Assembly (NCBI GenBank): GCA_963758945.1
Contig: CAVWXY010000010.1
Span: 124,001-188,000 of the forward strand
DNA from: VAZQ01 sp963758945
GTDB taxonomy: Bacteria > Pseudomonadota > Alphaproteobacteria > Rhizobiales > Xanthobacteraceae
Reading direction: 5' to 3'
DNA: 64,000 bases
In this document: positions 27,279-36,483 of the stretch, in pieces
Layout: the number at the start of each line of letters is the position of its first letter
How positions within the stretch are numbered: the stretch's first letter is position 1
Notes under the pieces: model-generated
What the model saw: only the letters and a program-made list of their open reading frames with translations
Database searches by the model: none
What the model was told of the DNA's origin: nothing
Position numbers and translations under genes: made by a program

Positions 27279-28372
27279 GCGCGCACCAGGCCGAGTTTCC
27301 GATTGCCACCATGTGCCGAGTGCTGGGCATCTCGTGCAGCGGGTACTATGCGTGGAGAACGCGATCGCCCTCCCAACGGGCGCGTTCGAATACTGCGTTG
27401 ACCGAGACGGTACGCACGATCCACGCGGTATCGCGCGGAACCTATGGCGCGCCGCGGGTGCACGCTGAGCTTGCGGCGAACGGCGTGCAGGTCGGCAAGA
27501 ACCGTGTCGCGCGGCTCATGCGCGAGGCGGGTGTTGCTGGTATCAGCCGTCGCAGGTTTGCGATCACAACGGTGCGTGATGGAGCCCGCCAAGCGCCCGA
27601 TCTGGTCGAGCGCAGGTTCACGGCGGATGCGCCGAATGTGCTTTGGGTGGCTGATATCACCTACATTCCGACATGGGCGGGCTTCCTGTACCTGGCGGTC
27701 GTCCTCGATGTGTTCAGCCGCCGGATCGTCGGCTGGTCGATGGCGACGACGTTGCACACCACGGTCGTGCTCGATGCGTTGAGCATGGCGCTGGCCATGC
27801 GTCGTCCGCGCGGCGTCATTCATCACTCCGATCAAGGCGCGCAGTACACGTCCATTGAGTTCGGCAACCGCTGCCGCGAGGCGGGTGTGCGGCCTTCGAT
27901 GGGGAGTGTGGGCGACGCCTACGACAATGCGATGGCGGAGAGCTTCTTCGCCACGCTGGAATGCGAGTTACTGGCTCGCAGCCGGTTCAAGACGCAAGCC
28001 GAGGCACGCAATGCCGTCTTCGAGTTCATCGAAGGCTTCTACAATCCGCGCCGGCGGCATTCGTCGCTCGAGTATCTGTCACCCGTCGAGTTCGAGCGGC
28101 GGCACTGGGAGCCTGCGGTTTCCCCCGGCTCACTCCATCCTGCCGCCGTGCTCGGGGCCGTCAAGGTCAAGCCCTCGCGCGCGCGCAAAGTGCGCGACCT
28201 TGACCGCCCCTGCGCGCGACGGCGGGTCGAATGTGCGGGCCGGGACGGAAGGATGAGCTCCGCAGGGGCCGAACAAAAGGATGAGCAGAAAAGGCAGAAA
28301 AAGGAGGACACCTTTGACGGCAGACACTGTAGCCTGATCCCAAGACGTCAACTGTCCACGAAATCGGGGTAG
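27275..28372 (+). CDS. IS3-family transposase OrfB with long C-terminal extension
   Basis: 365 residues with an rve/DDE integrase core: Asp in VLWVADITYIPTW, Asp in IHHSDQGAQYTS and Glu in DNAMAESFFATLECELL, and an N-terminal HTH_21 region (GTYGAPRVHAEL). After the usual end (SSLEYLSPVEFERRH) the frame continues about 85 residues, basic and low-complexity, to within 5 bases of the right end. The extension may be read-through of non-coding IS sequence. GTG start overlapping OrfA. Confidence 0.9.
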   Translation: MSAHQAEFPIATMCRVLGISCSGYYAWRTRSPSQRARSNTALTETVRTIHAVSRGTYGAPRVHAELAANGVQVGKNRVARLMREAGVAGISRRRFAITTVRDGARQAPDLVERRFTADAPNVLWVADITYIPTWAGFLYLAVVLDVFSRRIVGWSMATTLHTTVVLDALSMALAMRRPRGVIHHSDQGAQYTSIEFGNRCREAGVRPSMGSVGDAYDNAMAESFFATLECELLARSRFKTQAEARNAVFEFIEGFYNPRRRHSSLEYLSPVEFERRHWEPAVSPGSLHPAAVLGAVKVKPSRARKVRDLDRPCARRRVECAGRDGRMSSAGAEQKDEQKRQKKEDTFDGRHCSLIPRRQLSTKSG

Positions 28373-28377
28373 GTCCA

Positions 28378-29255
28378 TACACCTTTTTGCGGAACGCGAC
28401 ACGGTAGAACTCGTTCAGCACGGTTTTGTGGAAGCGCTCGCAGATGCCGTTGGTCTGCGGGCTCTTGGTTTTGGTGCGCGAGTGATCGATGTCCTCGACC
28501 GCGAGATAGAGCTCGTACTCGTGCCGCTCCGGATTGCCGCAGTACTCGCTACCGCGGTCGGTCAATACCCGCAGCAGCTTGACGTCATGGCTATCGAAGA
28601 AGGGAATCACCCGGTCGTTCAGCAGATCAGCCGCTGTGATCGGCGTCTTGCGATCGTAGAGCTTGGCGCAAGCGACCTTGGCGTAGGTGTCGATGAAGGT
28701 CTGCTGGTAGACCCGCCCAACGCCCTTTAGATTGCCGACATAGAACGTATCCTGGGCGCCGCAGTAGCCCGGATGCTCGCTCTCGAACTCGCCATGGGCT
28801 TCCTTCTCGGTCTTGGCCTTTTCCAACGCGACGACCTGCGCCTCGGTCAGCACCAGGCCCTCCTGGGCGCTCTTGGCTTCCAGCGCTTTGAGCCGTTTCT
28901 TCATGGTCTCCAGGTCGTGACGCAGCCACACGCAGCGCACGCCGGCGGGAGAGACCGTAAGCCCACGTTTTCTCAATTCGTTGGCGATGCGGACTTGGCC
29001 GAAGGCCGGCTGCTCAATGGCGAGCGCAACGATGGCGTCTTCGACCTCCTGCGGCACCCGGTTCTTCAGCACAGGCTTCTTGCGGCTGATCTCCTGCAAC
29101 GCCAGCTCGCCGCCGGTGTCGTGGAGTTCCTTGAACCGGTAGAAGCTATCCCGGCTGTAACCCATGATCTTGCAGGCTTGGCTGACGTTGCCAAGCTGCT
29201 TGGCAAGCTCGAGCAGTCCAACCTTGGCTCGGATGATCTTCTGTTCAGTCGTCAT
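28378..29255 (-). pseudogene. IS481-family-like transposase, 3'-truncated
   Basis: Helix-turn-helix region (LAKQLGNVSQACKIMGYSRD), then the rve core with Asp in QQTFIDTYAKVACAK, Asp in VLTDRGSEYCG and Glu in TNGICERFHKTVLNEFYRV. The protein stops making sense after AFRKKVY, exactly at the IS3 boundary, so the last about 50 residues are lost. The start MTTEQKIIRAK is preferred (a longer frame begins five codons earlier). Confidence 0.85.
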
Positions 29256-29354
29256 GATGGTGTCCTCCAATCGCCGAGGCCGGGCGCTTCGCCACCCCGA
29301 CCGCTCCGCGCCCCGCCTCGGCTTGCGATTCGCTGCGGGGAAACCAGGACACCC
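28378..29354 (-). mobile_element. IS481-like element, truncated
   Basis: The transposase gene runs leftward and is cut at 28377 by the IS3 element. Its 5' end probably lies near 29354, where GGGTGTCCTGGTTTCCC is read on the minus strand. The right-hand IR partner is missing. Confidence 0.6.
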
Positions 29355-29369
29355 ATGTCAGATTAAGTT

Positions 29370-29552
29370 TTAGCTAACGCACTTGAGACCGTCAAAGCCC
29401 TCGGCTTCGAACCGCGCCACCCATTTGCGCACCGTCCGCCGGCAGATGCCTGCGGCTCGTGCCGCGGCCTCCGGCGTCTGCCCGCTCAGCACCTCTTTCA
29501 CAACCCGCTCTCGACCAAGTGGTGTCAGCCGGGCATTCTTGTGCATGTTCAT
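29370..29552 (-). pseudogene. Transposase N-terminal helix-turn-helix fragment
   Basis: 60 residues, MNMHKNARLTPLGRERVV then AAARAAGICRRTVRKWVARF, the N-terminal leucine-zipper/HTH part of another IS481-type transposase. After EGFDGL it ends at a TAA next to the end-like sequence TGTCAGATTAAG (29356). The catalytic part is absent; this is a remnant. Confidence 0.7.
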
Positions 29553-29636
29553 CCGGTCCTCCGAGGAATCGCTGATGTCTCGCAACCTCAGCTTCCTCGC
29601 CCGGGACCGGGTGGACAACCTATTGAAAGCTCACAT

Positions 29637-30827
29637 CTAGCGCAGCACCCGCGCGCCCTTGGGGCCGACCAACGCGACGACCTTGGCACCCTTGGGTGCG
29701 AGGATCGTCGTGATGAGCGTCGCGAGGCGCTCGAGCGCGTCGGCCTTCTCGGTTTCGTAGTGATGGCGGTCGTAGACGCCCTCGACCCCTGCAATCGCGT
29801 GACCGAGGACCCGCTCCGCAATGTCGGGCCGCACCCCGGCGCGGGACATGAGTGAGCGTGCCGTGCGCCGCAGGTCGTGCAGGGTCCAATCCTTGACCCC
29901 TGAGTCGTTACCGAGGCGGAGCTTGCATTTCGAATAGCCGTTGAACGGCCCCTCCCCTCGCCCCGACACGAACACGTAGTCGTTGCCGAGAACGCGGGGA
30001 AGCGTTTCGAGTACGCTTAACGCGAGCGCCGGGAGCCGAAGATTGCCGGGCGTACCCTTCTCGCGTTCCTCCACTGCAATGGTCCAGATGTCATCCTTGA
30101 TGTCGGTCCACTTCATGGTCCCGACCTTGTCGCGCCTCTGCGCTGTGAGAAGCAACATTTTGACGAGAGCGCCGAACATGCCCGAAGCGTCGGCCGCCTT
30201 CCACAGCTTGCGGAGTTCATCATCCGACAGGATGCGTGCGCGGGGCTTCGCGCCTGTGTTGCGTTTCATTCCTCTCACGATTGGCGATGTGTAGTCGTCA
30301 TCCTTGCTCTGGTGGAAGGTCATGATCGAGCGTAACGTCGCGAGGACGGCGTCGGCCTGCGCCTTACCGTGGTTGTCCGCAATGTGGTCCAGAAGCTCGT
30401 TGACCTCGCGGCGGCGGATGTCGAGGAACCTCCGTTCCGCCCATCGCGGGTAGACATAGGCCGTGAGTTGGCGCGTGATGTCGTATTCCGAGCGCAACCG
30501 GCCTTGCACGTGGCGCTTGAGCCACTTGTCCGCGACCTCCTTGAAGGTACCGACCGCGGCCCGGGCTGTGACTTTCTCCGGGGACTTGAAGTACTCGCGG
30601 GCCTGGTCCCTCGCGTCGGTCAACGTCATCTGCGGGTAGGTGCCGAGCTTGCGGCTCTGCGCCTTGCCATTCACGTAGGTCATGACCCGGAACGCCTTGG
30701 TCCCGCCGTAGCTCACGACCAGCACGAGTGAGAGGCCGGTTTGCATGGTCTCGAAGTAGCTGACCTGACCAGAGCGCGGAGGTTTCAGGTTGCGGAGGAA
30801 AGCGTCGGAGAGGCGTTTTTTCGGCAT
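29637..30827 (-). CDS. Tyrosine recombinase (island integrase)
   Basis: 396 residues. The N-terminal arm-binding DUF4102-type domain (SYFETMQTGLSLVLVVSYGG) is followed by the core-binding domain and a catalytic domain with Arg in LLLTAQRRDKVGTMKW, HxxR in WTLHDLRRTARSLM, LGH in ERVLGHAIAG and the nucleophile Tyr in VEGVYDRHHY. Intact by these motifs. It reads away from a 3' tRNA-Lys fragment 180 bases upstream, the arrangement of tRNA-integrating islands. Several in-frame ATGs exist; MPKKRLSD is chosen. Confidence 0.92.
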   Translation of the reverse strand: MPKKRLSDAFLRNLKPPRSGQVSYFETMQTGLSLVLVVSYGGTKAFRVMTYVNGKAQSRKLGTYPQMTLTDARDQAREYFKSPEKVTARAAVGTFKEVADKWLKRHVQGRLRSEYDITRQLTAYVYPRWAERRFLDIRRREVNELLDHIADNHGKAQADAVLATLRSIMTFHQSKDDDYTSPIVRGMKRNTGAKPRARILSDDELRKLWKAADASGMFGALVKMLLLTAQRRDKVGTMKWTDIKDDIWTIAVEEREKGTPGNLRLPALALSVLETLPRVLGNDYVFVSGRGEGPFNGYSKCKLRLGNDSGVKDWTLHDLRRTARSLMSRAGVRPDIAERVLGHAIAGVEGVYDRHHYETEKADALERLATLITTILAPKGAKVVALVGPKGARVLR

Positions 30828-31004
30828 ATCAGTGGGTCCCATAATCAATGTAGTAATCAATGTAGTCTACCTGCATGGAGCTGACGAGTGCTGCGGGGAG
30901 ATGAGCGGAGCTGGAGAGGGTATCACATTGAAAACCTTGTAGTAATCATCCCCAACGCGGAGCGTTGAACGGTCTTGACTGGAGCTTCGGCCCTTGGTTT
31001 CATT

Positions 31005-31050
31005 ACTTTTAATCAGTAGGTCGCTGGTTCGACCCCAGCCGGGCTCACCA
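31005..31050 (+). other. 3' fragment of a tRNA-Lys gene, probable attachment-site scar
   Basis: The last 46 bases match a tRNA from the anticodon loop onward: CTTTTAA loop (anticodon TTT), T-arm GCTGG-TTCGACC-CCAGC, acceptor half CGGGCTC and CCA. The 5' half (a GAGCCCG acceptor strand) is not present upstream. Such 3' tRNA halves are left at the far end of islands integrated by tyrosine recombinases. No intact partner copy was found in the window. Confidence 0.7.
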
Positions 31051-31412
31051 TCGTGATCTTGCGCTCGAGAGTAACGCCGCTTCGACCAGCGGCGGCTAGC
31101 CCGCCGTCGCTCAGACCCATCCAGCCTTCTGTGGCGCCTCACGCGCCGCCCCCCATCAACAGCTTCAGCGACCGCACCACGCAGTGCAATCTTTCATTTT
31201 CCTTCAATGCAGGCGTGGGGAACAATCCCAACGGTCGTGACGCCTACGTACGTTCCTGCGCGAACTGACCGCGGCCATCGCCGCCTTGGCGCCGTCGAAC
31301 CGACATCGTTGCGTTGTCACCTGCGGCACGAGCCGTTTCGGTGGGCATTTGCCGCGACGGCGTCTCGCAACTATGGTCCGCCGCAAGGCGATGCCCAGAG
31401 GGAGTGAGCAGA
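31051..31412. other. Intergenic region, no supported gene
   Basis: 362 bases between the tRNA-Lys fragment and the BA14K gene. No convincing coding sequence or RNA seen. The promoter of the BA14K gene should lie here but could not be fixed. Confidence 0.4.
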
Positions 31413-31847
31413 ATGACTGACCAAATGAAGAGGCTCGTGGCGGCGATGGTTTTGGCCGCCGGCATTGGGTCGGCGGCAACGGCCGCGTCCGCCGCGCCGG
31501 TGGCCGATGCGCTCGCGATCAGGAACGCAGTTCCCGCCCAGGTCGAGAGCGTGCAATGGCGCCGCGGCTGGGGCGGCGGTGGGGGCTGGCGGCGCGGCGG
31601 CGGGTGGGGTGGTGTGGGCGCGGGGTTTGTCGCCGGTGCAATCCTCGGCGGCGCGCTCGCTTCGCCCTATTACGGCTATGGTCCGTACGCCGCACCGCCG
31701 CCGCCGGTCTACTACGGCCCGCCGGCACCGGCTTACGGCCCGCCGGTCGCAGACGCCGAGGCCTACTGCATGCAGCGGTTCAGGTCTTACGATCCGGCCA
31801 CCGGAACCTATCTCGGCTACGACGGCGTAAGGCATCCCTGTCCCTGA
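31413..31847 (+). CDS. BA14K-family exported protein
   Basis: 144 residues. Signal peptide (MVLAAGIGSAATAASA), then a glycine/tryptophan-rich stretch (WRRGWGGGGGWRRGG), one hydrophobic segment (GFVAGAILGGALASPYYGYG), a proline-rich part and the conserved C-terminal block CMQRFRSYDPATGTYLGYDG. This block defines the BA14K-like family of Rhizobiales, in Brucella an immunoreactive lectin-like protein. GGGAG precedes the ATG. Confidence 0.88.
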   Translation: MTDQMKRLVAAMVLAAGIGSAATAASAAPVADALAIRNAVPAQVESVQWRRGWGGGGGWRRGGGWGGVGAGFVAGAILGGALASPYYGYGPYAAPPPPVYYGPPAPAYGPPVADAEAYCMQRFRSYDPATGTYLGYDGVRHPCP

Positions 31848-31960
31848 GCGGATCGGAGTGCGCGCGCAGGGCCGCTTCTGGGCGGCCCTGCTTTAGGCCG
31901 ACTGTGCAAAGAATTAGCGCGCTTTTCGCCTGCTTTAGCCGAGCCTCGGGTCGTCTTTGC

Positions 31961-32034
31961 CGGGCTTGACCCGGCAATCCATCTTCCTCGCAAAAAATTC
32001 TTGCGAACAAAAGATGGACCCCGGGTCAAGCCCG
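31961..32034. repeat. Long interrupted palindrome (REP-like hairpin)
   Basis: CGGGCTTGACCCGG near the left and CCGGGTCAAGCCCG at the right are inverted, with a second inner pair (ATCCATCTT / AAGATGGA) and TCGCA/TGCGA at the tip. It could act as a bidirectional terminator between the BA14K gene and the antitoxin gene. The motif GGGTCAAGCCCG is a common dispersed palindrome in this group. Confidence 0.65.
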
Positions 32035-32144
32035 CGGGTGACGGATGTAGGGTCCCAATCAAACCAACTGGAAAATGCGTAGTGGGAACAGGCTGGCCGT
32101 GGACCCACGTTGACTTAAGGAGCCTCTGGTAGCTACCATCGCTC

Positions 32145-32432
32145 ATGCGCTCGGTCGGCCTCAAGCTGCTGAAGAACAAACTCAGCGAATACGTCCGGCT
32201 GGCCGCCAGCGGCGAAACGGTCTTAGTGACCGATCGCGACCGCGTGGTGGCGGAGATCGTGCCGCCGCGTGCAGGTCGCAGCCCTCTGCTGGCCGATGCG
32301 CTGCTAGCCGAGGCGGTCCGCGAGGGATGGCTGACGCCGCCGCCGCTCGCCGCCGACGGCCCCGCGCCACGCAAGCCGATGATGACGTTTCGCGCGCTCA
32401 TGCAGGACTTGCAGCACGACCGAGAAGACTAG
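32145..32432 (+). CDS. Type II antitoxin, Phd/YefM family (VapB-like)
   Basis: 95 residues. N-terminal dimerisation/DNA-binding part (LLKNKLSEYVRLAASGETVL then VTDRDRVVAEIVPP) is the Phd/YefM pattern, with a C-terminal toxin-binding tail ending MQDLQHDRED. It should neutralise the PIN toxin encoded immediately downstream and repress the operon. The stop codon overlaps the toxin's GTG by one base. Confidence 0.88.
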   Translation: MRSVGLKLLKNKLSEYVRLAASGETVLVTDRDRVVAEIVPPRAGRSPLLADALLAEAVREGWLTPPPLAADGPAPRKPMMTFRALMQDLQHDRED

Positions 32433-32815
32433 TGATCTACCTCGACACGTCAGTCGCTCTGGCGCAACTGCTGGCCGAAGATCGATCGCCGCCCGAAGCC
32501 CTCTGGCAACACCCGCTGGTCTCGAGCCGGTTGCTCGAATACGAGGTTTGGAATCGGGTTCACGCGCGTGGACTGGCCCGCTCGCACGGGAATGAGGTAC
32601 GTGCCCTGATCGGCCGCGTGGCGCTGATCGAACTGGCTTCCCCGGTTCTCGCACGCGCGCTGGAGCCGTTTCCGGCGCCGGTGCGGACGCTCGATGCCCT
32701 GCATCTCGCGTCGATCGAGTTCTTACGCTCCCGCCGGCAAGCAGTCGAACTCGCGAGCTACGATGAGCGATTGCTTGCCGCAGCGCGTACGCTTGGAATT
32801 CCGCTATACGGGTGA
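32432..32815 (+). CDS. PIN-domain toxin (VapC-like)
   Basis: 127 residues from a GTG start. Acidic catalytic residues of a PIN ribonuclease are visible: Asp in IYLDTSVAL, Glu in SSRLLEYEVWNR, Asp in VRTLDALHLASI and Asp in LASYDERLLAAA. VapC-type toxins cleave RNA, often tRNA. The 1-base overlap with the antitoxin stop gives coupled synthesis. The pair lies just outside the island edge. Confidence 0.9.
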   Translation: MIYLDTSVALAQLLAEDRSPPEALWQHPLVSSRLLEYEVWNRVHARGLARSHGNEVRALIGRVALIELASPVLARALEPFPAPVRTLDALHLASIEFLRSRRQAVELASYDERLLAAARTLGIPLYG

Positions 32816-32965
32816 TGGTGTTGTTCATTCGACTGCCGGATGCGGCGCGTCGGTGGTTGGGGCTCCGCCGGGCCGTCGGCGCCGATCGCGCCGGCACCGG
32901 AACGAATTGAAGTGCGGACGAAACGAGCTAAGAATGTCGCCGGCAGAAGACCGTTTGGAGTGGCG

Positions 32966-34153
32966 ATGGCGAAAGCGAATGGTCACGCACTGCCGATCCT
33001 GGTTGCCGGCGGCGGCATCGGGGGCCTCGCGGCGGCGCATGCGCTCGCGCGCAAGGGATTGGCGGTGCGGGTCTTGGAGCAGGCGCCCGAGTTTCGCGAG
33101 ATCGGCGCCGGCATCCAGCTCGGCCCCAATGTCTTCCGCGCGCTGGAACGCCTCGACCTCAAGGATGCGGTGCTCGCCGACGTTCATCTGCCGCCCGCCA
33201 TGGAAATGCGCTGCGCGCTCTCCGGCGAGCGCGTCACCCGCATCCCGCTCGAGGATCCCCGTTTCAAGGCCAAATTCCAGCAGCCCTACGCGGTCATCCA
33301 CCGGCACGATCTGCATTCGGTGTTCGTCGACGCGTGCAAGAACAACAACCTGATCACGCTCGAGACCAGCCGCACCGTCGAGGACTTCGAGCAGGACGAC
33401 GACGGCGTCACCGCGATCCTGCAATCGGGCGAGCGCGTTCGCGGCCGGGCGCTCGTCGGCTGCGACGGCATGTGGTCGAAGGTGCGCCACAAGATCGTCG
33501 GCGACGGCGCGCCGCTGGTGTCGGGCCACATCGCCTTTCGCGCCGTGCTCAAGCACGACGAGGTGCCGGCGGATCTCTGGAGCCCCGACGTGATCTTGTG
33601 GGCGGGCCCGCGCACCCACCTCGTCCATTATCCGCTGCGTCGCGGCGAGATCTACAACCTGGTCGCCGTGTTTCATTCCAAGCGTTACGTCGAGGGCTGG
33701 AACGCGGAAGCCGACGCCAGCGAGCTTTGGGCGCATTTCAACGGCCAGCGCCCCGAGGTTCTGCGCATGCTCGAGCGGATCGAGACCTGGCGCATGTGGG
33801 TGTTGTGCGACCGCGAGCCGGTGAAGGAGTGGAGCAAGGGGCGCGTCACGCTTCTAGGCGATGCCGCCCATCCCATGCTGCAATACCTCGCGCAAGGCGC
33901 CTGCATGGCGACCGAGGACGCGGTCTGGCTCGCCGACAAGGTCGCCGAGAATCCGGAGGATTTGGCGGCGGCGTTCCGCGCCTATGTCCAGCAGCGCTAT
34001 CTGCGCACCGCGCGCGTGCAGATCATGGCGCGCGTCTATGGTGACTTCTACCATGCGCGCGGGCCGGCGGCGGAGCTGCGCAACCAGTTGCTCGGGCCGC
34101 GCACCCCGGAAGAGTCCTACGAGGGCATTGCCTGGCTCTACGACGGGATGTGA
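32966..34153 (+). CDS. FAD-dependent monooxygenase, 3-hydroxybenzoate 6-hydroxylase-like
   Basis: 395 residues. FAD-binding GxGxxG in ILVAGGGIGGLAAAHALA, the DG motif in LVGCDGMWSKVR and the GD motif in VTLLGDAAHPMLQYLAQGA. The latter stretch and YGDFYHARG near the C-terminus are typical of 3-hydroxybenzoate 6-hydroxylases (gentisate pathway); a salicylate-type hydroxylase is the alternative. It uses NADH and O2 in the cytoplasm. GGAG precedes the ATG. No gentisate dioxygenase is seen nearby. Confidence 0.85.
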   Translation: MAKANGHALPILVAGGGIGGLAAAHALARKGLAVRVLEQAPEFREIGAGIQLGPNVFRALERLDLKDAVLADVHLPPAMEMRCALSGERVTRIPLEDPRFKAKFQQPYAVIHRHDLHSVFVDACKNNNLITLETSRTVEDFEQDDDGVTAILQSGERVRGRALVGCDGMWSKVRHKIVGDGAPLVSGHIAFRAVLKHDEVPADLWSPDVILWAGPRTHLVHYPLRRGEIYNLVAVFHSKRYVEGWNAEADASELWAHFNGQRPEVLRMLERIETWRMWVLCDREPVKEWSKGRVTLLGDAAHPMLQYLAQGACMATEDAVWLADKVAENPEDLAAAFRAYVQQRYLRTARVQIMARVYGDFYHARGPAAELRNQLLGPRTPEESYEGIAWLYDGM

Positions 34154-34274
34154 GCACGACATGCGTCGACGCGACGCCGGACGGGTGGCGCGCCGGCGAA
34201 ACCCGTCAATCCCCTTCCCCGGTCCGTCGTCGGTCGCGTGATCCGCCGCCCATCTTGCGTCGTTCGGCGTCCGG

Positions 34275-36482
34275 CTATCCCAACGCGGCCTTCACCCGCG
34301 CCGGATCGAGCGGCAGGTCGCGGATGCGCTTGCCGGTGGCGTTGGCAAAGGCATTGGCAACGGCGGCGACCGCGGGGCCCTGCGCGCCTTCTCCCGCCCC
34401 GAGCGGAGCTTCGTTCGGACGGTTGATCAGCGCGACCTCGACGTTCGGCGCCTCCGGCATGGTGAGGATCGGATAGCTCGCCCAGTCGCGCGCGAGAATC
34501 CCATTCCGGTCGAAACGCACCTGCTCCTTCAGCGTCCAGCTCACGGACTGCACGATGCCGCCTTCGATCTGGTTGGTGAGCCCGTCCGGATTGACGATCA
34601 GACCGGAATCGACCGCTGCCCAGGCGCGCGGCACCCGCACCGCGCCGCTGGCGCGGTCGACCTCGACCTCCGCCACCACGGCCACGTAGCAGGCCAGGTT
34701 CTTGTACTTGGCGAAGCCGATGCCCCGTCCGCGGACGCCGTCGCCCTTCTCGCCCGCTTTCCAGCCGGCCTTCTTGACCACCGCCTCGATCACCGCCCGC
34801 GCCCGCGGATCCTTCATGTGGGCGAGCCGGAACGCGACCGGATCGGCGCCGGCCGCGGCCGCGAGCTCGTCCATGAAGGATTCGAGCGCGAACACGTTGG
34901 CATAGGCGCCGAGCGTGCGCAGCGCCGAGACCCGGATCGGCATGTCCTGGACGAAATGATGGATCACCCGCTGGCTCGGGAAGTCGTAGAGCGGGATCGC
35001 GTTGCGGTCGCCGCCCCCGGCGGGCTGCGGCGGGCTGGTCGGGGGCCCCATCTTCTGCGGCTCGGCCAGGTACCAGGCCGCCAGCACATTGGTGCCGGTG
35101 GTCGATTGCGGCCGGGTGGAATGCGTATTGCTCCACACCTCGTATTCCCAGTCGGCGATCTTGCCGTCGCCACCGAGCGCCGCCTTCGCCCGCATCACCA
35201 TGGCCGGGCCGTAGGGCTCCCAGCCGAACTCGTCGTCGCGCATCCATTGCAGGCGCACGGGACGGCCGGGAACGGCGCGGGCCAGGAGCGCCGCGTCGGC
35301 TGCGACGTCGTCGGCGCCGTTGTGGCCGTAACAGCCGGAGCCTTCCATATGCACGCAGCGGATCGCGGCGAGCGGCATCTGCAGCGTCTTGGCGAGCTCC
35401 GCGCGCAGCGGGAACACGCCCTGCGAGTGCGTCCACACCGTCAGCTCGCCGTCCTTGAATTCGGCCACCGAGCAGGACGGCCCGATCGACGCATGCGCTG
35501 TATATGGCCTGGTATAGGTCGCCTCGAAGGTCCGACTATCCGCCGGGACGGCGGCCTGCTTGACGCCGATGGTGGCGTCCTTGCTCGGCAGCGACTTGAT
35601 GACGTCGAAGATCCGATCGGGATCCGGCAGCTCCGGCCCCAATGTCCACTTCGCGCTGCTGCGCAGCGCTTCGCGCGCCTTGATCGCCTGCTCCTCGCGC
35701 TCGGCCAGCACGCCCAGGAAGGAGCCGTCGCGCACCACGGTCACGACGCCGGGCATGGCTCGCACCGCGGCTTCGTCGACGCTGTCGAGCGTGGAGCCGT
35801 AGCGCGGCGAGCGCACCACCCGGCCATGCAGAGTGCCGGGCCGGCGTATATCCTGGACGAACGCAACGCTGCCGAGGACCTTGGCCGGAATGTCCAAGCG
35901 CAAAACCGACGTTCCCACGATCTTGTGGCCGGCGGGCGGCTTCGGCGCCACCTTGGCGCTCGCGTCGCGGTCGAGGTCGAGGTCGGTGACGAGCTCGCCG
36001 TAGCCGAACTGGCGTCCGTCGGGAGCCGCGATGACGCCGTCGGCGACCGTCAATTCCTCCGCGGTCACCCCGAGCCGCCTGGCCGCAAGCTCCAGGAGGA
36101 TCTTGCGCACCTCGGCGCCCGCCAGGCGCAACGCCGTGCCGCTGTTCTGGACCGACAGGCTGCCGGCAGTCTGGCCCTCGTTCGGCGTCTGGGCGGTATC
36201 GCCGGAGATCATCCTGATGCGGGTGAGCGGCAGGTCGAGCTCCTCGGCGACGATCTGTTTGAGCGCGGTGAGAATGCCCTGGCCGAGCTCGACCTTGCCG
36301 GTGAAAACGGTCGCGCTGCCGTCGGCATTGACGCGGATCCAGGCGTCGAGCTTGCGGTTGGTCTGCAGGCTTCCGGGCAGTCGTTGCTGCGCCCGGGCGA
36401 GCTCTGGATCGAGCGCGAAGGCGACGACGAGCGCGCCGAGGCCCGCGCTGAACTGGCGCCGGTTGAAGGCGGGAGCGTTCAT
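34275..36482 (-). CDS. Molybdopterin-binding subunit of an IorAB-type aldehyde/xanthine dehydrogenase
   Basis: 735 residues. A twin-arginine type leader (NRRQFSAGLGALVVAFALD) suggests export. The molybdenum-cofactor domains contain KVELGQGILTALKQIVAEEL, MEGSGCYGHNGADDVAADAA and EGGIVQSVSWTLKEQ, with the active-site Glu near APLGAGEGAQGPAV. With the small 2Fe-2S subunit encoded one base upstream, and no FAD subunit gene, it fits isoquinoline-1-oxidoreductase-type enzymes that pass electrons to a cytochrome. The substrate is unknown. Confidence 0.9.
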   Translation of the reverse strand: MNAPAFNRRQFSAGLGALVVAFALDPELARAQQRLPGSLQTNRKLDAWIRVNADGSATVFTGKVELGQGILTALKQIVAEELDLPLTRIRMISGDTAQTPNEGQTAGSLSVQNSGTALRLAGAEVRKILLELAARRLGVTAEELTVADGVIAAPDGRQFGYGELVTDLDLDRDASAKVAPKPPAGHKIVGTSVLRLDIPAKVLGSVAFVQDIRRPGTLHGRVVRSPRYGSTLDSVDEAAVRAMPGVVTVVRDGSFLGVLAEREEQAIKAREALRSSAKWTLGPELPDPDRIFDVIKSLPSKDATIGVKQAAVPADSRTFEATYTRPYTAHASIGPSCSVAEFKDGELTVWTHSQGVFPLRAELAKTLQMPLAAIRCVHMEGSGCYGHNGADDVAADAALLARAVPGRPVRLQWMRDDEFGWEPYGPAMVMRAKAALGGDGKIADWEYEVWSNTHSTRPQSTTGTNVLAAWYLAEPQKMGPPTSPPQPAGGGDRNAIPLYDFPSQRVIHHFVQDMPIRVSALRTLGAYANVFALESFMDELAAAAGADPVAFRLAHMKDPRARAVIEAVVKKAGWKAGEKGDGVRGRGIGFAKYKNLACYVAVVAEVEVDRASGAVRVPRAWAAVDSGLIVNPDGLTNQIEGGIVQSVSWTLKEQVRFDRNGILARDWASYPILTMPEAPNVEVALINRPNEAPLGAGEGAQGPAVAAVANAFANATGKRIRDLPLDPARVKAALG

Positions 36483-36483
36483 G

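Larger units (their letters stand above)
26910..28377 (+). mobile_element. IS3-family insertion sequence
   Basis: About 1,468 bases. The ends are 25-base imperfect inverted repeats sharing CCCCG(G/A)TTTCGTGGACA; the left begins TGAAGTTCCC and the right (reverse strand) begins TGGACCTACC. It contains orfA and orfB. The flanks belong to two different truncated elements (IS5-like left, IS481-like right) and show no target duplication, so a deletion or recombination happened after insertion. Confidence 0.85.
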
